Made by a program: the position numbers and the translations under genes. Source: Pseudomonas sp. CFBP 13711 (GTDB taxonomy: Bacteria; Pseudomonadota; Gammaproteobacteria; Pseudomonadales; Pseudomonadaceae). Taken from it: a stretch of DNA of 64,000 nt. This document shows positions 38,520 through 47,115 of this stretch, piece by piece. Position 1 is the first letter of the stretch; the number at the start of each line of letters is the position of its first letter. Location of the stretch: the NCBI RefSeq assembly GCF_014842265.1, contig NZ_JACYVI010000001.1, positions 248,001-312,000 of the forward strand, written 5' to 3'. Below the pieces are notes generated by a model. It searched no databases, had not been told where the DNA came from, and saw nothing but the letters and a program-made list of their open reading frames with translations.

Positions 38520-38984
38520 TCAGCTCAGGCGATTTGCACCAACATGGTCCGAGCCATCAGCAGCGAGACGATTTGCGCCTACGTGGTCCGAGCCATCAGC
38601 GGCCTGGCGGTTTGCACCGACGCGGTCAGCGCCATCAGCAGCGAGACGGTTGGCACCTACGTGGTCCGAACCATCAGCGGCCTGGCGGTTTGCACCGACG
38701 CGGTCGGCGCCATCAGCAGCGAGGCGGTTGGCACCTACGTGGTCCGAGCCATCAGCGGCCTGGCGGTTTGCACCGACGCGGTCAGCACCATCAGCAGCGA
38801 GGCGGTTGGCACCTACGTGGTCAGAACCGTCAGCAGCGACGCGACCGATATTAGTGTGGGACGAGCCGTTTTCTGCAACGACCGCAGCATTCACCGCGTG
38901 GTGCGCATCAACGGCTGGAAGTGCAAAGGCGCTGCTTGCAAGAAGGGAGAAAGCGAGGCCGAAGATCAGTTTGTTAGTTTTCAT
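38520..38984 (-). CDS. Secreted 13-residue-repeat protein, eight repeats
   Basis: 154 residues. A signal peptide (MKTNKLIFGLAFSLLASSAFA, cleavage after 21) is followed by a linker to 49 and eight copies of a 13-residue unit (AADGSDHVGANRL or AADGADRVGANRQ) from residue 50 to 153. The S-H-L and A-R-Q forms alternate strictly for seven copies, giving a higher 26-residue period, and the last copy breaks the alternation. The repeat has one Gly-Ser/Ala-Asp turn and one Gly-Ala-Asn-Arg turn, suggesting a regular solenoid or extended fold. Function unknown; paralogue of 37789-38112. Confidence 0.82.
   Translation of the reverse strand: MKTNKLIFGLAFSLLASSAFALPAVDAHHAVNAAVVAENGSSHTNIGRVAADGSDHVGANRLAADGADRVGANRQAADGSDHVGANRLAADGADRVGANRQAADGSDHVGANRLAADGADRVGANRQAADGSDHVGANRLAADGSDHVGANRLS
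38526..38837 (-). repeat. Eight in-frame 39-bp repeats with 78-bp super-period
   Basis: DNA encoding the eight 13-residue units. Copies are very similar at the nucleotide level, implying recent expansion by slippage or recombination in 78-bp steps. Confidence 0.88.
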
Positions 38985-39059
38985 GGTAGTTGCTCCAGAT
39001 CGATTTAGTTAGTAGGTAACTCGGTATGGAGTGAACTTTACTCGCCTCTAAATTATTAA

Positions 39060-39091
39060 GAAGTCAATCGCATTAGTAGCGATCATCGCTG
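39060..39091 (-). promoter_or_regulatory. Conserved upstream element, copy 2
   Basis: Partner of 38188-38219 (23/32 identity). Read on the minus strand it contains the dyad GCGATGATCGC. It lies about 76 bp upstream of the eight-repeat gene start, the same distance as the first copy to its gene. Confidence 0.5.
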
Positions 39092-39147
39092 AAATTGATA
39101 CTGCAAAAAGCGATCGTTATTCATGCACTTAGCCACGCCTGCGAATG

Positions 39148-39185
39148 CAAAAGGGCAGCTCATGTGAGTGAGCTACCCTTTTTTT
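39148..39185. terminator. Terminator downstream of the MFS gene
   Basis: The stem AAAGGGcAGCTCA / TGAGCTaCCCTTT with loop TGTGAG has A and T tracts on both sides. It is positioned to end the minus-strand transporter transcript. Confidence 0.8.
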
Positions 39186-39221
39186 CGCCCTCTGTAAGCT
39201 GCTCGACAGCTCCGTTTCAGG

Positions 39222-40544
39222 TCAGTCGGTTTCGATCCGCGAGTGCTTGCGGGTGTCCTTCATGAACACATACACCAGCAGCGACACCGCAATGCAGGCC
39301 GTGACGTACCAGTAATAGCCGGTCTCCATGCCAATGCTCTTGAACCACAGCGCGATGTATTCAGCCGTACCGCCGAAGATCGACACCGTCAATGCGTACG
39401 GCAGGCCGACGCCCAGGGCGCGGATCTCGGTCGGGAACAGCTCGGCTTTCACCACGGCGTTGATCGACGTATAGCCGCTGACGATGATCAGCGCGGCCAT
39501 GATCAGGAAGAACGCGCCCCACCAGCTCTGAATGGTGTGCAGGGTGGTGAGGATCGGCACGGTACACAAGGTGCCCAGCACGCCGAAGGCAATCAGGATC
39601 GGGCGGCGGCCGACCTTGTCGGACAGCGCGCCGATCACCGGTTGCAACAGCATGAACAGGAACAGCGTCGCGGCAGAAATCGTCGTCGAGTCGGTGATGC
39701 TCATGCCCACCGTGTTCACCAGGTACTTCTGCATGTAGGTCGTGTAGGTGTAGAACGCCAGCGTGCCGCCCATGGTCAGGCCGACGACGGTCATCAGCTC
39801 TTTCGGATGGCGCATCAATGTGCGCATCAGGCTTTCTTTGGGTTTGTCCTTCTTGCGGGTGAACGACTCGGTTTCCTCCATGCCGCGACGCAGGAACAGC
39901 GCCACCACCGCGCACAACGCGCCGATGGCAAACGGGATGCGCCAGCCCCACGTTTGCAGTTGTTCAGTGGTCAGCGTCTGCTGCAGCACGATGAGCACCG
40001 CCAGCGCGATGAGCTGGCCGGAGATCAGCGTCACGTACTGAAAGCTGGAGAAGAAGCCCCGGCGTTCCTTGGTCGCCATCTCGCTGAGATAGGTCGCCGA
40101 AGTGCCGTACTCGCCACCCACCGACAGGCCCTGCAGCAGGCGCGCGAACACCAGCATGATCGGAGCGCCGACGCCGATGGTTTCATAACCAGGGGTGAGG
40201 GCAATGATCAGCGAACCGAAACACATCAACAGCACCGACGCCATCAGCGCGGCCTTGCGGCCTTTGCGGTCTGCGTAGAGGCCCATGAGCCAGCCGCCGA
40301 TGGGGCGCATGAGAAAGCCCACGGCGAAGATCGCGGCGGTGTTGAGCAACTGGGCGGTGGTGTCGCCCTTGGGGAAGAAGACTTTGGCGAAGTAGAGGGA
40401 GAAGGCGGCGTAGACGTACCAGTCGTACCACTCGACCATGTTGCCGACCGAACCGCTGAAAATGGATTTCAGGCGACTTCCGGTGGTTTTCTCGGCGACT
40501 GGCGTGGCAGCCGCTCCGTGGGAGGCAGAATTGGGGATGGCCAT
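39222..40544 (-). CDS. MHS-family MFS dicarboxylate (alpha-ketoglutarate-type) permease
   Basis: 440 residues, twelve membrane helices: GNMVEWYDWYVYAAFSLYFAK, RPIGGWLMGLYADRKGRK and [20 protein letters not shown] are typical of KgtP-like symporters. It is a paralogue of the PcaT-type protein at 20286-21575. ATG 40544 has AGGA at seven bases. A sigma-54 promoter and two dyads lie upstream, and the DctD/DctB-like genes follow upstream on the same strand. In P. aeruginosa the MifS/MifR pair controls an alpha-ketoglutarate transporter of this type, so C5-dicarboxylate uptake is the best guess. Confidence 0.85.
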   Translation of the reverse strand: MAIPNSASHGAAATPVAEKTTGSRLKSIFSGSVGNMVEWYDWYVYAAFSLYFAKVFFPKGDTTAQLLNTAAIFAVGFLMRPIGGWLMGLYADRKGRKAALMASVLLMCFGSLIIALTPGYETIGVGAPIMLVFARLLQGLSVGGEYGTSATYLSEMATKERRGFFSSFQYVTLISGQLIALAVLIVLQQTLTTEQLQTWGWRIPFAIGALCAVVALFLRRGMEETESFTRKKDKPKESLMRTLMRHPKELMTVVGLTMGGTLAFYTYTTYMQKYLVNTVGMSITDSTTISAATLFLFMLLQPVIGALSDKVGRRPILIAFGVLGTLCTVPILTTLHTIQSWWGAFFLIMAALIIVSGYTSINAVVKAELFPTEIRALGVGLPYALTVSIFGGTAEYIALWFKSIGMETGYYWYVTACIAVSLLVYVFMKDTRKHSRIETD

Positions 40545-40606
40545 GGGATTTCCTGCAGGTCATTGTTGTTAGAAGGAACGCATCGAGGCGTTCTGACGAC
40601 AGTGAT

Positions 40607-40622
40607 AGCAGGAGCTGTGCCA
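40607..40622 (-). promoter_or_regulatory. Sigma-54 promoter of the MFS permease
   Basis: On the minus strand: TGGCACAGCTCCTGCT. The GG and GC dinucleotides are exactly ten bases apart, fitting the TGGCAC-N5-TTGCW consensus at all but the first T of TTGC. It sits 63 bp before the permease ATG. Confidence 0.8.
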
Positions 40623-40666
40623 AAAGCTGAAAGGCCCGGAGTAGAGGGGTTGGCGTGAGGTGGATG

Positions 40667-40712
40667 AGCGGAAATCCGCTTGTTGCGTGAGATGCCTGAG
40701 CGAAAATCCGCT
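40667..40712 (-). promoter_or_regulatory. Twin dyads, probable response-regulator binding sites
   Basis: AGCGGAAATCCGCT (40667-40680) and AGCGAAAATCCGCT (40699-40712) are palindromes 32 bp apart centre to centre (three helical turns), about 75 and 110 bp upstream of the expected transcription start. They suit a sigma-54 enhancer-binding protein such as the neighbouring DctD-like regulator. Confidence 0.65.
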
Positions 40713-40726
40713 CATCGCCGCGATTC

Positions 40727-40751
40727 TCCTCCCGGCTGAAGCTGGTCCCAC
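40727..40751. repeat. REP-like palindrome, single copy
   Basis: CTCCCGGCTGAAGCTGGTCCCAC is a degenerate member of the same REP family as those at 50.9 and 54.5 kb. Lies between the permease enhancer sites and the end of the response regulator gene. Confidence 0.6.
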
Positions 40752-40764
40752 TGACACCCCGCGA

Positions 40765-42111
40765 TCATCCTGTAGGACTGTCTTCCGCTAGAAAGTCCTC
40801 ACGCACCAACCCATGCCGCTGCATTTTTTCATTCAGCGTGCGGCGGGGCAGTTGCAGTTCGTGCATGACTGCCTTGATATCGGCCCGATGGCGTCGCAAC
40901 GCCGAGCGAATGCAGTGGGCTTCGAAGGCTTCCTGCTGCGCCACCAGCGACTGACCCACCGGGATGCCCTCTGCGGCGGGACCGTCCAGCCCCAGCACCT
41001 GGCGCTCGGCGGCATTCGCCAGTTCGCGCACATTCCCCGGCCAGTCGTGGCTGAGCAGATGGCTCAGCTGTTCACCGCTCAGTACCGGCGCGCTGCGGCC
41101 TAGGCGCTCTGCCGCATTCCGCGAGAAATGGCTGAACAACATCGGGATGTCTTCTCGCCGTTCACGCAGCGGTGGCAGTCGCAATTCGGCGATGTTCAGT
41201 CGATACGCCAGATCCTCGCGGAAACGCCCGGCCCTGGCTTCGTCCAGCAGATCGGGCTTGGTCGCGGCAATGATGCGCACATCAATATCGATGCTCTGGT
41301 TCGAACCCAGTCGTTCGATCCGCCGCTCCTGAATCACCCGCAGCAGCTTGACCTGCTGCGCCAGCGGCATGCTCTCGATCTCGTCGAGAAACACCGTGCC
41401 GCCGTGGGCATACTCCAGTTTGCCGATGCGCTTGCCCTGGGCCCCGGTGAACGCACCGCTTTCGTGGCCAAACAGCTCGGCTTCGAACAGCTGCTCCGGG
41501 ATCGCCGCACAGTTCACCGCAACGAAGGGTTTGTCGGCTCGCGGGCCGAAGTCATGCAGGCACCGCGCGACCATTTCCTTGCCGCTGCCGGTCTCGCCGC
41601 GAATCAATACGTTAACCGGCAGTGGCGAGAGGTCCATGACCTGCCGCCGCAATGTCTGCATCGTCGGCGACATGCCCAGCAGCGTTGCATCCAGACGCGA
41701 GCGGTTATCCGCCCGCTCATGCAAGGCACGGTTTTCCAGCACCAGCGCGCGCTTTTCCAATGCCCGGCGCAAACTGCCGAGCAGGGTCTCCGGGGTGAAC
41801 GGCTTCTCCAGAAAGTCATAGGCGCCGTCGCGCATGGCGTCCACGGCCATCGGCACGTCGCCGTGGCCGGTCAGCAGGATCACTGGCAAGTCGCGATCCC
41901 GCCGCTGCAACTCGGCCAGCAACTGCAAACCATCCATGCCGGGCATGCGCACATCGCTGAGGACCACGCCGGGAAAGTGCTCGGGCAGCTGCGCCAGGCA
42001 TTCCTCGGCGCGGCTGAACAGGCGCACCTCGAACCCGGACAGCGTGAGCCATTGCTCCACCGCTTCCCGAATGGGCGCCTCGTCATCCACCACGATTACC
42101 GAGTTCAGCAT
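40765..42111 (-). CDS. dctD: Sigma-54-dependent response regulator (DctD/MifR-like)
   Basis: 448 residues. Receiver domain 1-120 with phosphoacceptor Asp 53 (VLSDVRMPGMDG). AAA+ domain with Walker A GETGSGKE, the sigma-54 contact loop ESGAFTGA and Walker B-type GGTVFLDEIESM. C-terminal Fis-type helix-turn-helix (RADIKAVMHELQLPRRTLNEKM). The ATG overlaps the kinase stop by seven bases. Likely activator of the permease at 39222-40544 through the twin dyads. Whether DctD or MifR is the true orthologue cannot be settled by eye. Confidence 0.88.
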   Translation of the reverse strand: MLNSVIVVDDEAPIREAVEQWLTLSGFEVRLFSRAEECLAQLPEHFPGVVLSDVRMPGMDGLQLLAELQRRDRDLPVILLTGHGDVPMAVDAMRDGAYDFLEKPFTPETLLGSLRRALEKRALVLENRALHERADNRSRLDATLLGMSPTMQTLRRQVMDLSPLPVNVLIRGETGSGKEMVARCLHDFGPRADKPFVAVNCAAIPEQLFEAELFGHESGAFTGAQGKRIGKLEYAHGGTVFLDEIESMPLAQQVKLLRVIQERRIERLGSNQSIDIDVRIIAATKPDLLDEARAGRFREDLAYRLNIAELRLPPLRERREDIPMLFSHFSRNAAERLGRSAPVLSGEQLSHLLSHDWPGNVRELANAAERQVLGLDGPAAEGIPVGQSLVAQQEAFEAHCIRSALRRHRADIKAVMHELQLPRRTLNEKMQRHGLVREDFLAEDSPTG

Positions 42112-43862
42112 GGGGCGTCGGCCTCCGGGGCCTGGGTCAGACAGAAGAAAAACCGCGCGCCGTTGTTGACGTTTTCGGCGCTGAGCCGGCCGCCCAGTTC
42201 ATGCACGATGGCGAACGACACCGCGAGGCCCAGGCCCAGACCGTCGCCCACCGGTTTGGTGGTGAAAAACGGATCGAAGACGTTGGCCAGATGCTCTTCG
42301 GCGATTCCGCCGCCACTGTCGATGACCGAAACACACCAATGCTCGCTCTGCGCGTCGATGCGAATTTCCAGACGCTTGAGGGGTTTGTCGCCCATCGCGT
42401 CCAGGGCGTTGCGCATCAGGTTGATCAGCACCTGTTCCAGCCGAATCGCGTCGCCGCGCACCCAGGCCGGACGCGTCAGGTCGAGCACGCAGCTGACGCG
42501 CTCTTCACGAATTCGTGCGTCCAGCAACAGCAGCGCCTGATCGACCACGGTGGCCAGATCAAGGCGTTCGCGCAGGCCGCTGGGGCTTTTGCGGGCGAAG
42601 GTTTTCAGGTGGCCGGTGAGCGCGGCCATGCGGGTCAATTGCTGATCGAGCAGGCTCAGCGCCTTGTACGCATCGTCGACACGGCCATGCTCCAGCAACA
42701 GGCGCAGGGTCGCGAGTTGCATGCGCTGGGCCGTCAGCGGCTGGTTGATTTCGTGGGCGAGGGCGGCAGACATCTGCCCGAGGGCCGCCAGCTTGGTCGA
42801 CTGCACCAGACCGTCCTGCGCCGTTTGCAGGTCCCGCGTGCGTTCCTCGACCAAGCGTTCGAGCTCTTCGCGACTGCGCTGGCGCACGCGGCCAAGGCGC
42901 CAGCGCTGGTACAGAAACAGCCCGAGAAACACCAGTGTCAGCCAGATGCCTGCCGCAGCGAGACCGGCATTGCGCACGTCTTCACTGGCGGCCTGCGGTT
43001 TGCGCAGGAGGTGCAAGGTCCAACCCTCGGTCGGCAGCGGCATTGACTGCCACAAGAAATCGGTCTGCTCGTTGGGGGCGTCAACACGGCTGAGATGGCT
43101 GTTTTCGCCGAACGTGTGCAGCAGCTCCTGATGCAAGGGCGTCAGCGGCTGCTTGTCGTACTGACGCGTGCTCGCCAGTTCGGCGCGGTCCTGCTCGGTC
43201 AGCGGCCGCAGGGCCCGATAGCGCCAGCCCGGCTGATTGGCGATGAAGACGATGCCCTTGGCGTCGCTGACCAGCAGCAGGTCATCGTTTTGCGCCCAAG
43301 TGTGTTCAAGGTCCGGAAACTCCAGCTTGACCACCATCGCCCCGATGAACTGCCCGGCTTCGTCGCGCACCGCGTTCGACAGGAAATACCCCGGGATGCC
43401 GCTGGTCACGCCGACCGCATAAAAGCGTCCGATGCCAGTGGCGCGGGTTTGCGTGAAGTAGGGGCGGAAGCCGTAGTTGTGGCCCACGTAGCTGCTCGGC
43501 AGACGCCAGTTGCTGGCGCCGACGGCGAGGCCGTTGCGGTCAAGCAGTTCGAGGGTGGAGGACTGGGCAGCGCCGTTGATCTGCTCCAGTTTGAGATTGA
43601 GCGCCTGGGTGGTGTCGGCGCTGACCGGTCCGCTCAGCGCCGTCCGCAGTTGAGGATCAAGGGCCAGAACGGCCGGCAGAGCCCGGTAGCGCTCGATCAG
43701 GGTCTGCAGTGTGTTGGCGTAGAGCGCCAGCCGATCTTTAGAGCGGCCAGCGTCGTCTTCCAGGGCATGCCGCTGAGCCTGATGCATCGCCAGCGTCGCC
43801 GCAATGACGGTACCGGCGAAGATCAGCAACACATAGAGCACAAGGCGGACGGAACGGGGCAT
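42105..43862 (-). CDS. dctB: Membrane sensor histidine kinase (DctB/MifS-like)
   Basis: 585 residues. Membrane helices at about 5-25 and 300-322 bracket a periplasmic double-Cache sensor (YRALPAVLALDPQLRTAL, SSYVGHNYGFRPYFTQ). The kinase core has the H-box ALAHEINQPLTAQRMQL, the N-box INLMRNALDAMG, and G-boxes DSGGGI and GDGLGLGLAV. AAGGAGGT upstream is only one base from ATG 43868 but seven from ATG 43862, which decides the start. Senses dicarboxylates in the DctB family. Confidence 0.88.
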   Translation of the reverse strand: MPRSVRLVLYVLLIFAGTVIAATLAMHQAQRHALEDDAGRSKDRLALYANTLQTLIERYRALPAVLALDPQLRTALSGPVSADTTQALNLKLEQINGAAQSSTLELLDRNGLAVGASNWRLPSSYVGHNYGFRPYFTQTRATGIGRFYAVGVTSGIPGYFLSNAVRDEAGQFIGAMVVKLEFPDLEHTWAQNDDLLLVSDAKGIVFIANQPGWRYRALRPLTEQDRAELASTRQYDKQPLTPLHQELLHTFGENSHLSRVDAPNEQTDFLWQSMPLPTEGWTLHLLRKPQAASEDVRNAGLAAAGIWLTLVFLGLFLYQRWRLGRVRQRSREELERLVEERTRDLQTAQDGLVQSTKLAALGQMSAALAHEINQPLTAQRMQLATLRLLLEHGRVDDAYKALSLLDQQLTRMAALTGHLKTFARKSPSGLRERLDLATVVDQALLLLDARIREERVSCVLDLTRPAWVRGDAIRLEQVLINLMRNALDAMGDKPLKRLEIRIDAQSEHWCVSVIDSGGGIAEEHLANVFDPFFTTKPVGDGLGLGLAVSFAIVHELGGRLSAENVNNGARFFFCLTQAPEADAPC

Positions 43863-43911
43863 GGGCATGACCTCCTTTCAGTGGCTGGCGCATTCGCCCC
43901 GGATTCCTGCC

Positions 43912-46209
43912 TTACAGCAAATTGAACGTCGTCTCTTTCACGTTCTCCGAATCCAGGCCGATCATCAGCTTGAACTCGCCCGCCTCGGCCGCGTACTTCA
44001 GCGACGGGTTGAAGAACTTCAGGTCTTCTTCGGTCAGGGTGAAGCTCACGGATTTCTCTTCCCCGGGGTTCAGCATGACTTTCTGGAAATTCTTCAGCTC
44101 TTTGACCGGGCGGCTGATCGATGCGGCGACGTCGCGCAGGTACAGCTGAACCACGGTTTCACCGGCGACCTTGCCGGTGTTCTTGACCATGACGCTGGCA
44201 GTCAGCTTGTCCTTGCGGGTCATCTTGTTGATCGACAGGGTGATGTCCGACACGCTGAACTGCGTGTAGCTCAGACCATAACCGAACGGGAACAGCGGGC
44301 TGGTCGGCTCTTCGAAGTAGTTCGAGGTGTAGTTCGAGTCGTTCGGGCGGTACGGGCGACCGGTGTTCAGGTGGTTGTAATAGGCTGGCACCTGACCCAC
44401 GGAGCGTGGGAAGGTCATCGGCAGTTTGCCGGACGGGTTGTAGTCGCCGAACAGCACGTCAGCCAAGGCATTGCCGCCTTCTGTGCCGAGGAACCAGCTT
44501 TCCACCATGGCGTCGGCCAGTTCGTTTTCTTCACCCAGCGCCAGCGGCCGACCATTCATCAGCACCAGCACCAGCGGTTTGCCTGTGGCCTTGAGCGCGC
44601 GGATCAGGTCCCGTTGACGGCCCGGTATTACCAGGTCGACACGGCTCGCCGCTTCGTGGGACATGTTGCGCGACTCACCCACAACGGCAACCACCACGTC
44701 CGCCTGCTGCGCGGCCTTGACCGCTTCGTCGATCATCTCCTGCTCGGGACGCGGGTCGATGGCGATCTGGTCGTCCATCTTGTTCAGGTAAGTGATGGCG
44801 TGCTGGTTGTCGGTGATGTTGGAGCCCAGTGCATAAACCAGCTTGGCCTTGTCACCGACCGCCGCCGCAATGCCGTCATAAGCGTTGACGGTCTGACGCG
44901 CCAGCCCGGCCGCTGACCAACTGCCCATCATGTCCATCGAGCTCTTGGCCAGCGGACCGATCACGGCGATGGTGCCTTGCTTCTTCAGCGGCAGGGTGTC
45001 GTTCTGGTTCTTCAGCAGCACGACGCTCTTGCGCGCAACGTCGCGGGCTTCGGCACGGTGCAGACGGTTTTCGGCGTTGCGGTCGGCCGGGTCATCCACT
45101 GCCGCGCCGATGCGCAGGTACGGGTTGGCGAACAGGCCCATTTCCCACTTGGCGCCGAGCACTTCACGCACGGCGTTATCGACTTCTTTGACCGACACTT
45201 CGCCGCTCTTTACCAGGTCCGGCAGTTCTTCGCCGTAGGCCTTGTCGTTCATGCTCAGGTCGACGCCGGCCTTGATCGCCAGCTTGGCGGCTTCGCGGAA
45301 GTCCTTGGCCACGCCGTGGTCGATCAATTCCTTGATCGCGCCGTGGTCGCTGACGGTAACGCCCTTGAAGCCCCAATCCCTGCGCAAGACATCCTGCAGC
45401 AGCCAGGCGTTGGACGTGGAAGGCACGCCGTTGATGGAATTGAGCGCGATCATCACGCCGCCTGCGCCGGCATCAATCGATGCGCGGTAGGGCGGCAGGT
45501 AGTCCTGCTGCATGCGCACCGGGCTCATGTCGACGGTGTTGTAGTCGCGACCGCCCTCGACCGCGCCATACAGGGCGAAGTGTTTGACCACCGCCATGAT
45601 GCTGTTGGGCGCCTGCATGCTGGTGCCCTGAAACGCGCGGGTCATGGTGGCGGAGATGCGCGACACCAGGTAGGTGTCTTCGCCGAAGCCTTCGGAGCTG
45701 CGGCCCCAGCGCGCGTCGCGGGTGATGTCGACCATGGGCGCGAAGGTCATGTCCACGCCGTCGGCGGCGGCTTCGATCGCTGACACGCGACCGGTGCGGG
45801 TGATGGCGTTCATATCCCAGGTCGACGCGAGACCCAGGCTGATCGGGAATACGGTGCGCTGGCCGTGGACGACGTCGTAGGCGAAGAACATGGGGATCTT
45901 GTTGCGGCTGTGCCCGGCGGCGTCCTGCATGGCGCGGTTGTCCGGCAGCACGACGGAGTTGAACGTGCCGCCGATGCGGCCTGCGGTGATTTCCTTGAGA
46001 ATTTCCGGCTTGGGCATCTCCGGGCCGATGCTGATCAGGCGCAGTTGACCGATCTTCTCCTCCAGGGTCATTTGCTTCATCAGGTTGGCGATGAATGCAT
46101 TCTTGGCTTGCAGCGTGGAGGGGGTGCCAACGCCAGTGGTGGCGTTTTCGGCCCAGGCGGACTGACTGACCAGGCCGATGACGAGACTCAGGAAACACAG
46201 CTTATTCAT
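43912..46209 (-). CDS. bglX: Periplasmic beta-glucosidase
   Basis: 765 residues, the same length as E. coli BglX. A signal peptide (1-20, ending SAWA) is followed by the GH3 N-terminal TIM barrel with the nucleophile Asp in GVTVSDHGAIKEL (about 287), the GH3 C-terminal domain (KSVVLLKNQNDTLPL) and a fibronectin III-like domain at the end (YLRDVAASISRPVKELKNFQKV). Hydrolyses beta-glucosides in the periplasm. ATG 46209 gives the signal peptide; the frame extends to 46245. Monocistronic. Confidence 0.95.
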   Translation of the reverse strand: MNKLCFLSLVIGLVSQSAWAENATTGVGTPSTLQAKNAFIANLMKQMTLEEKIGQLRLISIGPEMPKPEILKEITAGRIGGTFNSVVLPDNRAMQDAAGHSRNKIPMFFAYDVVHGQRTVFPISLGLASTWDMNAITRTGRVSAIEAAADGVDMTFAPMVDITRDARWGRSSEGFGEDTYLVSRISATMTRAFQGTSMQAPNSIMAVVKHFALYGAVEGGRDYNTVDMSPVRMQQDYLPPYRASIDAGAGGVMIALNSINGVPSTSNAWLLQDVLRRDWGFKGVTVSDHGAIKELIDHGVAKDFREAAKLAIKAGVDLSMNDKAYGEELPDLVKSGEVSVKEVDNAVREVLGAKWEMGLFANPYLRIGAAVDDPADRNAENRLHRAEARDVARKSVVLLKNQNDTLPLKKQGTIAVIGPLAKSSMDMMGSWSAAGLARQTVNAYDGIAAAVGDKAKLVYALGSNITDNQHAITYLNKMDDQIAIDPRPEQEMIDEAVKAAQQADVVVAVVGESRNMSHEAASRVDLVIPGRQRDLIRALKATGKPLVLVLMNGRPLALGEENELADAMVESWFLGTEGGNALADVLFGDYNPSGKLPMTFPRSVGQVPAYYNHLNTGRPYRPNDSNYTSNYFEEPTSPLFPFGYGLSYTQFSVSDITLSINKMTRKDKLTASVMVKNTGKVAGETVVQLYLRDVAASISRPVKELKNFQKVMLNPGEEKSVSFTLTEEDLKFFNPSLKYAAEAGEFKLMIGLDSENVKETTFNLL

Positions 46210-46491
46210 GAATGGTTTTCTCAAGGCGTTGCCGGCAACTCGCACGTAATACCGGTCAGCCGTTGTTATAGGTGTCGAACCTTTGGTTTTTTATTGTCGT
46301 CAGGACGGCAACGCCGCTGAACTCCTGCCTCATATGAGCATCAGTAGCGCAACGAGTTTTATCTGATTGTGGCCCGGCAATCCAGAGCCCCGACAACGCG
46401 ATGGGGCGGGATTATGCCGGGGATCGTCCGGTTTGGCTAAAGTCATGACTGACAGGATTAACTATTGATGAGTACAGGGAGCACGCACGCC

Positions 46492-47115
46492 ATGCAAACA
46501 GAGCGTTATGACTACAGCCGGGGCAGTCGTTACAAATTGTCACTGGCGTTGATGATGCTGCTGACGACCCTGTTGTCCGGCTGCGGGATCAACAACATTC
46601 CGACCTACGACGAGCAGGTCAAGGCTGCCTGGGCCCAGGTGCAGAACCAGTATCAGCGCCGCGCCGACCTGATCCCCAACTTGGTGGAAACGGTGAAGGG
46701 CTACGCCAAGCAAGAGCAGGACACCCTGACCGCAGTCATCGAAGCGCGTGCCAAGGCGACGTCGATTCAGGTGGACGCCAGTACGCTGAACGATCCGGCC
46801 AAGCTCAAGCAGTTCCAGGACGCACAAGGTCAGCTGACCGGCGCATTGAGCCGTTTGATGGTGGTCTCGGAGCGCTATCCGGACCTCAAATCCAACCAGA
46901 ACTTCCTCGCGCTGCAGTCCCAGCTTGAAGGCACGGAAAACCGTATCGCGGTGGCCCGTCGCGACTTCATCACGGCGGTCGAGCGTTACAACACCGAGAT
47001 CCGCACCTTCCCGGGCCGTCTGTGGCATACCGTGATGTACAGCGATCTGCCGGTGCGTCCGAACTTCGAAGCCACTGCCGCTGACGCTGACAAAGCGCCA
47101 CAAGTGAAATTCTGA
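46492..47115 (+). CDS. lemA: LemA family lipoprotein
   Basis: About 207 residues. A hydrophobic N-terminus ends in the lipobox LLSGC. The LemA domain (about 35-190) has YDEQVKAAWAQVQNQYQRRADLIPNLVETVKGYA and ENRIAVARRDFITAVERYN. The start could be ATG 46492 or ATG 46468; both have AG-rich sequence upstream. The stop overlaps the next start as TGATG. First gene of a LemA/TPM/TPM operon common in pseudomonads, of poorly known envelope function. This is unrelated to the GacS sensor kinase once called LemA. Confidence 0.88.
   Translation: MQTERYDYSRGSRYKLSLALMMLLTTLLSGCGINNIPTYDEQVKAAWAQVQNQYQRRADLIPNLVETVKGYAKQEQDTLTAVIEARAKATSIQVDASTLNDPAKLKQFQDAQGQLTGALSRLMVVSERYPDLKSNQNFLALQSQLEGTENRIAVARRDFITAVERYNTEIRTFPGRLWHTVMYSDLPVRPNFEATAADADKAPQVKF

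Noticed and set aside
38526..38837. Regular 39/78-bp repeats that could suggest a CRISPR array
   Set aside because: Units are head to tail without unique spacers, and are in frame with a protein having a signal peptide and a ribosome binding site. This is a coding repeat.
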